Shown: positions 18,777 through 26,568 of the stretch, one piece after another
Numbering within the stretch: position 1 is the stretch's first letter
How the letters are laid out: each line of letters starts with the position of its first letter
Assembly (NCBI RefSeq): GCF_004210215.2
Contig: NZ_CP067394.1
Location: forward strand, 1,054,001-1,118,000
Direction: 5' to 3'
From: Cryobacterium sp. SO1
Lineage (GTDB): Bacteria; Actinomycetota; Actinomycetes; Actinomycetales; Microbacteriaceae
Length of the DNA: 64,000 nt
Translations under genes and position numbers: made by a program
Notes under the pieces: generated by a model
Told to the model about the DNA's origin: nothing
Database searches by the model: none
Seen by the model: only the letters and a program-made list of their open reading frames with translations

Positions 18777-19313
18777 ATGGCAACCCAAACCCCAGCTGAC
18801 TGCGCCGACGACCAGGCCACCGACGACCAGGCCACCGACGACCAGGTCACCGACGACCAGGCCACCGATGATGAGGTGCGCGCCTTCATCGACGCCGTCC
18901 CTGGCGCCACCCGGCGGCGGGACGCGGAAACACTGCTAGAGAGGTTCGGACGCATCACCAATGAGCCGGCGCTGCTGTGGCCCGGGTCGATCATCGGGTT
19001 CGGTCGCTACCACTACAGGTACGAGAGCGGACGAGAGGGCGACGCCGCAGCGGCCGGCTTCTCGCCGCGCAAGGCGTCGATGTCGATCTACTTTGCCGAC
19101 GGCCTGGGTGCCCATACCGACGAGCTCGCCCGGCTCGGCCCGCACAAGACCGGTGTGGGCTGCCTGTACATCACCGATCTGGCGAAGGTGGACCTCGCCG
19201 TGCTCGAGGAGATGGTGACGGCGTCATACCGGTCGGTGACCACGGGCGAGTACTACGGGCACCGGGCCAGGGAGTCCGAGGGCGGACGCCCGGAACCGCG
19301 CCAGTCGGTGTGA
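18777..19313 (+). CDS. DUF1801 protein with pentapeptide repeat
   Basis: 178 residues from ATG 18777. After a short lead come four copies of a DDQAT pentapeptide (residues about 11-31), encoded by four 15-bp repeats (18807-18866). The DUF1801 (YdhG-like) core follows: EVRAFIDAVPGATRRRDAETLLERF, ALLWPGSIIGFGRYHYRY, GFSPRKASMSIYFADG and KTGVGCLYITDLAKVD. The biochemical role of this fold is not established. The repeat is not part of the family core and looks like a recent expansion of a linker. Confidence 0.82.
   Translation: MATQTPADCADDQATDDQATDDQVTDDQATDDEVRAFIDAVPGATRRRDAETLLERFGRITNEPALLWPGSIIGFGRYHYRYESGREGDAAAAGFSPRKASMSIYFADGLGAHTDELARLGPHKTGVGCLYITDLAKVDLAVLEEMVTASYRSVTTGEYYGHRARESEGGRPEPRQSV
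18807..18866 (+). repeat. 15-bp tandem repeat, 4 copies, in the DUF1801 gene
   Basis: The unit GACGACCAGGCCACC occurs at 18807, 18822, 18837 (one substitution, GTC) and 18852, contiguous and in frame, encoding DDQAT. A degenerate GATGATGAG follows. Confidence 0.95.
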
Positions 19314-19349
19314 CCCGTTGCGTCGGTGCGTGTTTTATCTGTGCGTCTG

Positions 19350-19979
19350 TCAGTGCCCGCGGGCGAGCCAGGCCGGCAGGTCGGGAGCCTCGGCGCCGAT
19401 GGTGCTGGACTCGCCGTGCCCGGTGTTCACGACGGTGTCGGCCGGCAGGGTGAGCAGCTTGCCCGTGATCGACTCGATGATGGTGGGGAAGTCGCTGTAC
19501 GAGCGTCCGGTGGCACCCGGCCCGCCGTGGAACAGCGTGTCGCCGCTGAAAAGGGTGCGTAAGTCGGGCGCGCTGAAGCAGACCGAGCCGGGGGAGTGCC
19601 CCGGGGTGTGGATCACCTGCAGTTCGATCCCGGCGACGGCGAGGCGCTGCCCGCCGGCGAGGTCACGGCCCGGCGCGGCGTCGGGGTAGACGACGTCCCA
19701 GAGCATCCGGTCGTCCGGATGCAGGTAGACCGGCGCGCCCGTGGCGGCCGAGACGGCGCCGGCGGCGCCGATGTGGTCGTTGTGCGCGTGCGTGCTGAGG
19801 ATGCCCAGCAGCGTGCGGTCGCCGACCGCCGCGAGGATCGCCTCGGCGTTGTGGGCGGCGTCGATGACGACGCACTCGGTGTCATCGCCGACGATCCAGA
19901 CGTTGTTCTCCAACGCCCAGCTGCCGCCGTCGAGGTCGAAGCTGCCCTCGGTGACGAGGTGCTCGATGCGCGCACGCAT
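19350..19979 (-). CDS. MBL-fold hydrolase partnered with MscR
   Basis: 209 residues. It has the metallo-beta-lactamase motif H64-A-H66-N-D68-H69, HTPGHSPGS and SGDTLF, the ligand set of a binuclear zinc hydrolase of glyoxalase II type. The start is the ATG that shares one base with the stop of mscR (TAATG), so the two are translationally coupled. In mycobacteria the same pair is conserved. The product of the dehydrogenase is S-formyl-mycothiol, and this hydrolase is the likely enzyme releasing formate and mycothiol. That step is inference from context. Confidence 0.85.
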   Translation of the reverse strand: MRARIEHLVTEGSFDLDGGSWALENNVWIVGDDTECVVIDAAHNAEAILAAVGDRTLLGILSTHAHNDHIGAAGAVSAATGAPVYLHPDDRMLWDVVYPDAAPGRDLAGGQRLAVAGIELQVIHTPGHSPGSVCFSAPDLRTLFSGDTLFHGGPGATGRSYSDFPTIIESITGKLLTLPADTVVNTGHGESSTIGAEAPDLPAWLARGH

Positions 19980-21073
19980 TACAGCACCACCACCGAACGC
20001 AGCACGTCGCCGGCCGCCATCGTGGCGAACGCCGCCTCGATCTCGTCGATGCTGATGCGTTCGCTGACGAAATCGCCCAGCGGCAACCGGCCCTGCAGGT
20101 ACAGCTCGGTGAGCATCGGGAAGTCCCGCTCGGGGAGGCAATCGCCGTACCAGGAGCTCTTGAGCGAGCCACCGCGCCCGAACACATCCAGCAGCGGGAT
20201 CTCCAGCATCATCTCGGGCGTCGGCACCCCGACAAGCACCACGGTGCCGGCCAGGTCGCGCGCGTAGAACGCCTGCCGCCAGGTCTCCGGGCGGCCGACC
20301 GCGTCGATCACGACATCGGCGCCGAAGCCGCCGGTGAGTGCCTGCACCGCCGCCACAACGCCGTCTTCGTCGAGGCTCGACGAGTCGATGGTGTGCGTGG
20401 CGCCGAACTCGGTGGCCTTGGTCAGCTTCTTGGCGTCCCGGTCGATGGCGATGATGCTGCTCGCGCCGGCCAGCTTGGCGCCGACAATCGCAGCGTCGCC
20501 CACACCGCCACAGCCGATCACGGCCACGGAGTTGCCCGGCGTGACGTTGCCGGTGTTCATGGCGGCGCCGATGCCGGCCATGATGCCGCAGCCGAGCAGT
20601 CCGACGGCGGCCGGGTCGGCGTCCGGGTTCACCTTGGTGCACTGGCGCTCGTGCACCAGGGTCTTCTCGGCGAACGCGCCGATACCCAGCGCCGGGCTGA
20701 GCTCGGTGCCGTCGACCAGGGTCATCTTCTGAGTCGCGTTGAAGGTGTTGAAGCAGTACCAGGGCTCGGCACGCCGGCAGGCGCGGCAGTCGCCGCAGAC
20801 GGCGCGCCAGTTGAGCACGACGAAGTCGCCGACGGCCACATGGGTGACGCCGTCACCGATCACGCTGACCCGGCCGGTGGCCTCGTGGCCGAGCAGGAAC
20901 GGGAAGTCATCGTTGATGCCGCCCTCTTTGTAGTGGAAGTCGGTGTGACAGACACCGCAGGTCTCGATGTCGACGATGACCTCGCCGGGCCCCGGGTCGG
21001 GGATGACGATGTCGGTGAGCTCGACGGGAGCCCCCTTCGAGCGGGCGATCGCGCCTGTGACGGTGATGGGCAT
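19979..21073 (-). CDS. mscR: S-(hydroxymethyl)mycothiol dehydrogenase
   Basis: 364 residues, a class III-type zinc alcohol dehydrogenase. The catalytic zinc site is [14 protein letters not shown] (C39) and GHEATG. The structural zinc site is the [15 protein letters not shown] block, the Rossmann motif GCGGVG lies in [14 protein letters not shown], and IDRD follows. It oxidises the formaldehyde-mycothiol adduct with NAD, the actinobacterial counterpart of glutathione-dependent formaldehyde dehydrogenase. It heads a two-gene operon with the MBL hydrolase. The spacer upstream is plain, and no regulator was seen. Confidence 0.92.
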   Translation of the reverse strand: MPITVTGAIARSKGAPVELTDIVIPDPGPGEVIVDIETCGVCHTDFHYKEGGINDDFPFLLGHEATGRVSVIGDGVTHVAVGDFVVLNWRAVCGDCRACRRAEPWYCFNTFNATQKMTLVDGTELSPALGIGAFAEKTLVHERQCTKVNPDADPAAVGLLGCGIMAGIGAAMNTGNVTPGNSVAVIGCGGVGDAAIVGAKLAGASSIIAIDRDAKKLTKATEFGATHTIDSSSLDEDGVVAAVQALTGGFGADVVIDAVGRPETWRQAFYARDLAGTVVLVGVPTPEMMLEIPLLDVFGRGGSLKSSWYGDCLPERDFPMLTELYLQGRLPLGDFVSERISIDEIEAAFATMAAGDVLRSVVVL

Positions 21074-21180
21074 GGAGCTCCTCGTGAGTTGCCGGGGCAG
21101 CCGGTGTGGCAGGCATCCAACCTATCGAAGCATCCTGACCGGGTGCTGGCGCGGTTCGGTCCGGCCGTGCCGCGGGATTC

Positions 21181-22200
21181 TCAGCGGCCGGCGCGCGACC
21201 AGGCCAGCAGCTTCTGGACCGGCCAGGTTGTCACGATTCGTTCCGGGGGTACCCCGGCTGCGGCGGCACGTTCGGCGCCGTAGGCCAGGAAGTCGAGGTG
21301 GCCTGGCGCGTGCGCGTCGGAGTCGATAGTGAACAGGCAGCCGGCCTCCAGCGCGAGCGTGATCAGGTCGGCCGGCGGGTCCTGCCGCTCCGGCCTGGAG
21401 TTGATCTCGACAGCCACGTCATTCTCGGCGCAGGCGGCGAACACCCGCTCGGCGTCGAAGGCCGACGGTGGCCGGGTGCCGCGCGACCCGGTCACGAGCC
21501 GCCCGGTGCAGTGGCCGAGCACGTTGGTGTGCGGGTCACGGATGCCGGCGAGCATCCGCTGGGTCATGGTGATCGAGTCGACGCGGAGCTTGGAGTGCGC
21601 GCTGGCAACGACCAGGTCGAGCCGGGCCAGCAGCGCGGGGGACTGGTCGAGCCGCCCATTCTCGAGGATGTCGACCTCGATGCCAGAGAGTAGCCGCACC
21701 CCATCGGGCGGGTCCGCGTTGAGGTCGGCGACGACGCCGAGCTGCTCCTCCAGCCGGTCGGCGGTGAGACCGTGCGCGACGGTGAGAGTGGGGGAATGGT
21801 CGGTCAGCGCCAGGTACTCCCGGCCGAGCAGCCGGGCCGCTTTGCGCATCAGCTCGATCGACGTGGTGCCGTCCGACCAGTCGCTGTGGCTGTGCAGGTC
21901 GCCACGGAGCGCGTCGCGCAGCTCGACACCGCCGGCGGCGAGGGGTTCGGCGCCGCGCCGGCGCAGGTTGTCGAGATAGTCGGGCAGGCCGGACAGCGAC
22001 TGCCCGATCACCTCCGCCGTACGGTCGCCGATTCCTTTCATCGCCCGGAGCCGGCCGTCATGCACCCGATCGGCCAGTTCCGCGGGGTCGAGGTCGCTTA
22101 TCAGGGTGGCGGCCCGCCGGAACGCCTGCACCTTGAAGGTCGGGGCGAGGTCGCGCTCCAGCCAGAAGGCGATCTCGGAGAGGGCGTCGACGGCATCCAT
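21181..22200 (-). CDS. PHP-domain phosphoesterase with N-terminal helix-hairpin-helix (PolX-like)
   Basis: 339 residues from ATG 22200. Residues 1-90 are a HhH-type DNA-binding region (FKVQAFRRAATLI, RLRAMKGIGDRTAEVIGQSLSG). Then comes a PHP metal site: RGDLHSHSDWSDG, LALTDHSPTL, SGIEVDI, VVASAHSKL, NVLGHCTGRL, VEINSRPERQDPP and DSDAHAPGHL. This matches the C-terminal half of PolX polymerases with the polymerase palm missing, so a stand-alone DNA 3'-end processing role is likely. A longer open frame upstream overlaps the next gene and is not coding. Confidence 0.85.
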   Translation of the reverse strand: MDAVDALSEIAFWLERDLAPTFKVQAFRRAATLISDLDPAELADRVHDGRLRAMKGIGDRTAEVIGQSLSGLPDYLDNLRRRGAEPLAAGGVELRDALRGDLHSHSDWSDGTTSIELMRKAARLLGREYLALTDHSPTLTVAHGLTADRLEEQLGVVADLNADPPDGVRLLSGIEVDILENGRLDQSPALLARLDLVVASAHSKLRVDSITMTQRMLAGIRDPHTNVLGHCTGRLVTGSRGTRPPSAFDAERVFAACAENDVAVEINSRPERQDPPADLITLALEAGCLFTIDSDAHAPGHLDFLAYGAERAAAAGVPPERIVTTWPVQKLLAWSRAGR

Positions 22201-22237
22201 ACAGCCATGATCGGCCCGAACCTGCAGAAACGGGAGC

Positions 22238-22267
22238 GCGTGCGTCGAAGAAGCGTGCGTCGAAGTA
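22238..22267. repeat. 15-bp tandem duplication upstream of the PHP gene
   Basis: GCGTGCGTCGAAGAA at 22238-22252 is followed directly by GCGTGCGTCGAAGTA at 22253-22267, between the PHP gene and the next gene. It has the same unit length as repeats in several nearby genes. Confidence 0.85.
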
Positions 22268-22276
22268 CCAGGGGCA

Positions 22277-22597
22277 TCAGGCCACATCGAAGTGAGCCAC
22301 CGTGAAGTCACGATCGATGAGGAACCCGTCGTCTTCCGGATAAAACACCGCCATGTTGATGTCGTCGCCGGCGAAGGCGACGATATCGGAGTAGTCGCGC
22401 CAGAACGACACCGTGCGCACCTCGCACCGGCCGTCCGGCAGGTCGCGGAACACCGTGGCGGCGCCCAGATTGCCCCGGGTCGACCTGTAGTCGGCCAGCC
22501 CGGTGCGCTCCAGATAGCCCGCGTAGGCCTCACGATCCTCCGGCCTGATCCACCCGGTCCAGCTGCGCATCACGCTGCCCGCAGGGATGTCGAACAT
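22277..22597 (-). CDS. Small antibiotic-biosynthesis-monooxygenase-like (ABM fold) protein
   Basis: 106 residues from ATG 22597 (MFDIPAGSVMRSWTGWI), with AGGAGGG 5-6 bases upstream. ATG 22570 is the alternative. Family marks are TGLADYRSTRGNLGAATVFRDLPDGRCEV, VSFWRDYSDIVAFAGDDINMAVFYPEDDGFLID and the final VAHFDVA, typical of short ferredoxin-like ABM proteins in actinobacteria. No enzyme activity is established for this subgroup, and heme or quinol handling is only a guess. It shares a strand with the PHP gene. Confidence 0.75.
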   Translation of the reverse strand: MFDIPAGSVMRSWTGWIRPEDREAYAGYLERTGLADYRSTRGNLGAATVFRDLPDGRCEVRTVSFWRDYSDIVAFAGDDINMAVFYPEDDGFLIDRDFTVAHFDVA

Positions 22598-22740
22598 GTC
22601 ACCCTCCTCTGACCGGGACCCGCGCTGCACGGTGCTTTCGGATGGGGCACTCCGGTTGTCGCCATGGTGGACCCCCGGTGCCGCGCTGCCAACCCGCAGC
22701 GTACCCTGCAGATCAGCCCGGGCGGTGCGAGACTGGGCTG

Positions 22741-23432
22741 ATGACGCTGCACCTCACCGGCGATACCGCCGCAGACACCCTCCTCAGCGATGACCCGTTC
22801 GCGCTCCTGCTCGGCATGCTCCTGGACCAGCAGATCGCCATGGAGACCGCGTTCGCCGGTCCGGCGAAGATCCGGGACCGGATCGGCGGCCTCGACCCGT
22901 CGGTGATCGCCGGGTACGACCCCGAAGAGTTCGTCGCGATCTTCAAGCAGACCCCGGCGGTACACCGTTTCCCGGCTCGATGGCCGCACGGGTGCAGACC
23001 CTGGCCGGCGTGGTCGCCCAGGACTGGAACGGTGACGCGGCCGCCATCTGGACCGCGGCCGGTCCGGACGGCACCGCTTCAGACGGCACTGCTTCAGACG
23101 GCACTGCTTCAGACGGCACGGCTTTAGACGGCACTGCCCCGGACGGCACTGCCCCGGACGGGACTGCCCCGGACGGGACGGCCCCCGACGGTGCCGAGGT
23201 GTTGCGCCGGCTGAAGGCGCTGCCGGGTTTCGGTGAGCAGAAGGCCAAGATCTTCCTCGCCCTGCTCGGCAAGCGGCTCGGTGTCACGGCACCAGGCTGG
23301 CGCGAGGCATCCGCCCCGTACGGCGAGGAGGGCTCGTTGCGGTCGGTGGCTGACATCGTCGACCCGGAGTCGCTGGGCAAGGTACGGGAGAGCAAACGAG
23401 CGGCCAAAGCCGCGGCCAAGGCAGCCAAGTAA
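22741..23432 (+). pseudogene. HhH-GPD DNA glycosylase with a frameshift and repeat insertion
   Basis: From ATG 22741 the protein begins TLHLTGDTAADTLLSDDPFALLLGMLLDQQIAMETAF and runs to PAVHRFP. At the CCC of 22971-22973 the sense moves to another frame and continues as GSMAARVQTLAG to LKALPGFGEQKAKIFLALLGKRLGV and the basic end. One extra C would restore the normal family sequence, so this is a 1-base deletion in a C-run or a sequencing error. Eight 15-bp repeats (23067-23186) also add about 40 residues before the hairpin-helix. The family is a base-excision glycosylase-like group. Activity of this allele is doubtful as sequenced. Confidence 0.82.
23067..23186 (+). repeat. 15-bp tandem repeat, 8 copies, in the glycosylase gene
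   Basis: Units based on GACGGCACTGCTTCA (first four) and GACGGCACTGCCCCG (last four) run without gaps, encoding DGTAS and DGTAP. Copies 2 and 3 are identical, as are 5 and 6, which points to recent duplication. Confidence 0.97.
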
Positions 23433-23530
23433 CCGTCGGGCCGGCCTTGGTACGGGCCGTCGACACGGCCGGCGACACGCTCGGCGTCGGACGCGAGAGA
23501 ATGGACGGACGTGACCGAAGGAGCGTGCCG

Positions 23531-24247
23531 GTGGGCCCCCATTTCAGCGAGCAGGCATTCGATTTTCTCGAGGAGCTTGAGCACCGCAACAACCGTGACT
23601 GGTTCGAGGAGCACCGGAGTCTATACGAGACCGAGCTGAAGGCCCGGATGCTCGAGGTGATCGACGCGATCAACCTCCGTCTGGACGCTTTCGCGCCCGA
23701 CTATCGGCGTCCGGCGCCGAAGGCGATGTTACGGATCTACCGTGATGTGCGGTTCTCGAACGACAAAACCCCGTACAAAACCCATCTGGCGGCGAACTGG
23801 CCCCGGCAGGGGCTGGAGAAGACCAGCGGGGCCGGGTTCTTCCTGCAGGTGGGGGTGCACGGCGTGATGGTCGCCGCCGGCGCCTATTCGCCGGGTGCGC
23901 CGCAATTGCACGCGATCCGCGAGTATCTGCTCGACCACCACGACGAGATGCGCAGCCTGCTCGCTGCGCCGCCCGTGGTGCGGTTGGCGGAGCCGCTGGA
24001 GGGCCGGCCGCTCCTCCGTGCGCCCAAGGGGTTTCCCGCCGAGCATCCAGCCGCCGACCTGCTGCGGGTTCGCAGCTGGGCGCTGTTCGCCCGCTTGCCC
24101 GGGGACGCCGCGCTCACCGACGGTTTCGTCGACGCCGTCGTCGCACGGTTCGAGGCGCTGGCCCCGCTGGTCGACTTCCTCAACATTCCGTTGGCGACCG
24201 TCACCCCGTTGGAGCGGGAGGCCGCCGCCGGCCGCCGCCGTGCCTGA
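23531..24247 (+). CDS. DUF2461 (TIGR02453) family protein
   Basis: 238 residues from GTG 23531, placed by GAAGGAG 7 bases upstream. ATG 23501 is possible but has no such site. The conserved start FSEQAFDFLEELEHRNNRDWFEEHRSLYE and the block LRIYRDVRFSNDKTPYKTHLAANW define the family, followed by GFFLQVGVHGVMVAAGAYSP. The function is unknown, although the family is very widespread in bacteria. It is a cytoplasmic, single-domain protein. Confidence 0.88.
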   Translation: MGPHFSEQAFDFLEELEHRNNRDWFEEHRSLYETELKARMLEVIDAINLRLDAFAPDYRRPAPKAMLRIYRDVRFSNDKTPYKTHLAANWPRQGLEKTSGAGFFLQVGVHGVMVAAGAYSPGAPQLHAIREYLLDHHDEMRSLLAAPPVVRLAEPLEGRPLLRAPKGFPAEHPAADLLRVRSWALFARLPGDAALTDGFVDAVVARFEALAPLVDFLNIPLATVTPLEREAAAGRRRA

Positions 24248-24269
24248 TCGGTTGACCGCCGGCCCGGCG

Positions 24270-24332
24270 GATGCGGGACGAATGGGATGCGGGACGAATG
24301 GAATGCGAGACAAACGGAATGCTGGACAATGG
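24270..24332. repeat. 16-bp tandem repeat, 4 copies
   Basis: GATGCGGGACGAATGG at 24270 and 24286 (identical), then diverged copies at 24302 and 24318, just after the DUF2461 stop. It contains the GGATGC string that is frequent across the window. Confidence 0.85.
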
Positions 24333-24388
24333 CAGGGAAGAGTGGTCGCGGCCGAACCGGTCCAACGGGCCCTCGAAGGAGCTCCAAA

Positions 24389-24697
24389 GTGAATGACCCT
24401 CGTGCGAAAATGGACGGCAATCGCCTGCTCTCGTTGGGCGCCCCGCAGTCGGACTGGACGAAAACGCCTGGCCGGCTGCCCGGTTTCTGGGTGGCGGCTC
24501 TCGGGCTCATCGTCGCCGTGGTGTATCCGGTTCCCGCGCTGGTCGTCGGTGCCGTCGGGCTCATGTTCAGCCTGCAGGCATACAGGGTCATCCCCGCCGG
24601 AGCGCGGGGCCGTGGCCTCGTCGTTGCAGCGTTGGCGCTGGCCGGGGCAACGGCCGGCGTGGTGGTGCTGCAGTTCGTGCTCGCCCTGTTGATGTGA
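24389..24697 (+). CDS. Small membrane protein of unknown function
   Basis: 102 residues from GTG 24389 with AAGGAG 8 bases upstream. A hydrophilic lead (NDPRAKMDGNRLLSLGAPQSDWTKTPGRLP) is followed by three predicted helices: FWVAALGLIVAVVYPVPALVVGAVGLMFSL, a basic loop AGARGRG, then LVVAALALAGATAGVVVLQFVLALLM. It resembles short DUF4190-like actinobacterial membrane proteins, but assignment is uncertain. Confidence 0.65.
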   Translation: MNDPRAKMDGNRLLSLGAPQSDWTKTPGRLPGFWVAALGLIVAVVYPVPALVVGAVGLMFSLQAYRVIPAGARGRGLVVAALALAGATAGVVVLQFVLALLM

Positions 24698-24734
24698 TCG
24701 CAGCCCGATAACCCCAGCCCGACCAACCTCAGGT

Positions 24735-24981
24735 GACGATGCCGAGTTTCGAGCCGAGCTCAACTTGTGGGCCTTTCTCGTGGCCACGCTGGCCGCCTTC
24801 GTCGCTGGGGCGATCTGGTTCGGGCCGAAGACCTTCTTTCCGCTCAGGCGGAAGCTCGTGGGCGAGGGGCCGACGGAGGAACCGGGTGCGACCGGCAACA
24901 TGGCGGTGGTCTTCGGAGCGACATTCGTCGCCGCGTTCGTGCAGGCCATCGCGGTGGCCTCCGTCATCCACTCCCGCTCTT
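24735..24981 (+). pseudogene. Truncated DUF1761 membrane protein
   Basis: The frame reads LNLWAFLVATLAAFVAGAIWFGPKTFFPL, KLVGEG and GNMAVVFGATFVAAFVQAIAVASVIHS, the N-terminal two thirds of a DUF1761 protein. No ATG or GTG start lies in frame, and after about 24981 the sequence turns into low-quality Ser/Pro/Arg-rich residues. The last membrane helices are missing. The rest of the gap to 25131 holds nothing recognisable. Confidence 0.55.
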
Positions 24982-25131
24982 CTCCGTGTTCGGGCCCGAG
25001 CTCGTGCAGCGAGAGAGTCCCTCGGCGGACAGTCCCGCGGGCGCACCCCTGTCGGCCGAGCGTGGGCTACGCGGGTAACGGATGCTCAGTTCAGAAATCA
25101 GCCGGAAGCCGGCCCGGTACCCGCCATTGCG

Positions 25132-25506
25132 TCACCTGGGGGCGGGACTCGCGGTGCCGGATCCGACGGGTCCCGGCAGGTCCAGGTGACGCTGCCCGGC
25201 TGGAGTCGGGGTCGACGAGCCAAACGAGGTCTCCTTGACCAGTCGTCCGGCGCGGTCCCAGGTGCGCCACATTCCCACCTGATGCCCCAGGTCGAACTCT
25301 CCGGAGCGCATCAGCGAACCGTCCAGGCGGAACCACTCCCAGTGCCCGTGGAGTTTGCCGTCGAGTTCGAACCCATTGGCCCTCACCGACCCGTCCGGGA
25401 AACGGTCGAGACGCGAAACCGGAACGCCGACGCGAGGAGTGGGCACGGGGGACGCCGCGGGTGAGGAGGGTGGAGAGGGTGGAGAGGAGTGTGGCGAGGA
25501 CATCAT
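25132..25506 (-). CDS. MORN-type repeat protein (YwqK-like)
   Basis: 124 residues. After a Ser/Pro-rich start it has FPDGSVRANGFELDGKLHGHWEWFRLDGSLMRSGEFDLGHQVGMWRTWDRAGRLVKETSFG, two to three copies of the MORN_2 pattern (G-x-x-H/G-x-W-x-x-x/D-x-x-G). The tail is disordered. Proteins of this kind are labelled YwqK-family antitoxins in databases on thin evidence, and no toxin partner is next to it. It stands alone on the minus strand. Confidence 0.75.
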   Translation of the reverse strand: MMSSPHSSPPSPPSSPAASPVPTPRVGVPVSRLDRFPDGSVRANGFELDGKLHGHWEWFRLDGSLMRSGEFDLGHQVGMWRTWDRAGRLVKETSFGSSTPTPAGQRHLDLPGPVGSGTASPAPR

Positions 25507-25761
25507 GCCCCCATGCTGCCCCCGAAAGCCCTATCGCTCAACGGCGGTCACGCGCGGTCGCCGACGGGCGTAGGGTTGTAACCCAAACGGGGGCTTTGCC
25601 GGTGGGGACAGCGTGAGGTCGCCCGCCGGGCCTTGTGGGCGCAGTACCGGCTGACAATCCGTTCCCGGCCTGATGGCGTGCCGGTGAACGCGCGGCCGCG
25701 CATCCGGGCACACCGACGGAGGCACTCGCCTGAGTGTCGACATTCACGCGGGGGAGTGACA

Positions 25762-26568
25762 ATGACCGAATCTCACAGCACCGGTGACGCCGCAGTGGCG
25801 GCACAGGCGCTTCGCAAGACCTACGGTCGAGGGGAATCGGCGGTCGCCGCGCTCGCCGACGTCTCTGTGGACTTTCCCCACGGCCAGTTCGCCGCCGTGA
25901 TGGGACCGTCGGGGTCGGGCAAATCCACCCTGATGCACTGCCTGGCCGGGCTTGACACCGTCAGCAGCGGCACCGTCTGGATCGACGGAATCCCGATCAC
26001 CGGGTTGCGTGATCGCGGGCTCACCAGGCTCCGCCGGGAGAAGATCGGGTTCGTCTTCCAGGCCTACAACCTCGTGCCCACCCTCACGGCCAGGCAGAAC
26101 ATCGTTCTTCCCCTGGCGTTGGCACGGCGCCGGGTGGACCGGGCCTGGTTCGACGAGGTCGTGCAGACCCTTGGGCTCACCGGCCGACTGAAACACCGCC
26201 CGCATGAGTTGTCCGGCGGGCAGCAGCAGCGGGTGGCGGTGGCGCGGGCGCTGCTCGGCCGGCCGGCCGTGATCTTCGCCGACGAGCCCACCGGCAATCT
26301 CGACTCCGTGGCCGGCGCCGAGGTGCTCGCGCTGCTGCGCACAAGCGTGGACCAGTGGGGCCAGACGGTGATCATGGTCACCCATGACGCCGTGGCGGCC
26401 GCGTACTCCGACCGCGTCGTGCTCCTCGGCGACGGGCGTCTCGCAGGCGAGTTGCACGCCCCGACGGTCGACTCCGTGCTCTCGGCGCTGCACGGTGTGG
26501 CGGTGCACGGTGCGGCGCTGCCCGGTGCGGAGGTGCCCGATGTGGCGCTGCCCGGTCCGACCCTGTGA
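25762..26568 (+). CDS. ABC transporter ATP-binding protein (MacB/LolD-like)
   Basis: 268 residues from ATG 25762. Walker A is GPSGSGKST, the Q-loop lies in FVFQAYNLVPTLTA, the signature is LSGGQQQRVAVARAL, Walker B is VIFADEPTGNLDS and the H-loop is MVTHD. It pairs with the FtsX-like permease whose GTG start overlaps its stop by 4 bases. The last 25 residues are five Val/Ala/Leu/Pro pentapeptides encoded by five 15-bp repeats (26491-26565). These are absent from normal family members, which end around the preceding VDSVLSAL. The exporter's cargo is unknown. Confidence 0.9.
   Translation: MTESHSTGDAAVAAQALRKTYGRGESAVAALADVSVDFPHGQFAAVMGPSGSGKSTLMHCLAGLDTVSSGTVWIDGIPITGLRDRGLTRLRREKIGFVFQAYNLVPTLTARQNIVLPLALARRRVDRAWFDEVVQTLGLTGRLKHRPHELSGGQQQRVAVARALLGRPAVIFADEPTGNLDSVAGAEVLALLRTSVDQWGQTVIMVTHDAVAAAYSDRVVLLGDGRLAGELHAPTVDSVLSALHGVAVHGAALPGAEVPDVALPGPTL
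26491..26565 (+). repeat. 15-bp degenerate tandem repeat, 5 copies, at the ABC ATPase C-terminus
   Basis: Units CACGGTGTGGCGGTG, CACGGTGCGGCGCTG, CCCGGTGCGGAGGTG, CCCGATGTGGCGCTG and CCCGGTCCGACCCTG run directly into the TGA stop, encoding HGVAV, HGAAL, PGAEV, PDVAL and PGPTL. Confidence 0.9.

Noticed and set aside
23067..23186. Regular repeats that could suggest a CRISPR array
   Set aside because: Units are contiguous without spacers, 15 bp long and in frame with a protein. No cas genes are present.
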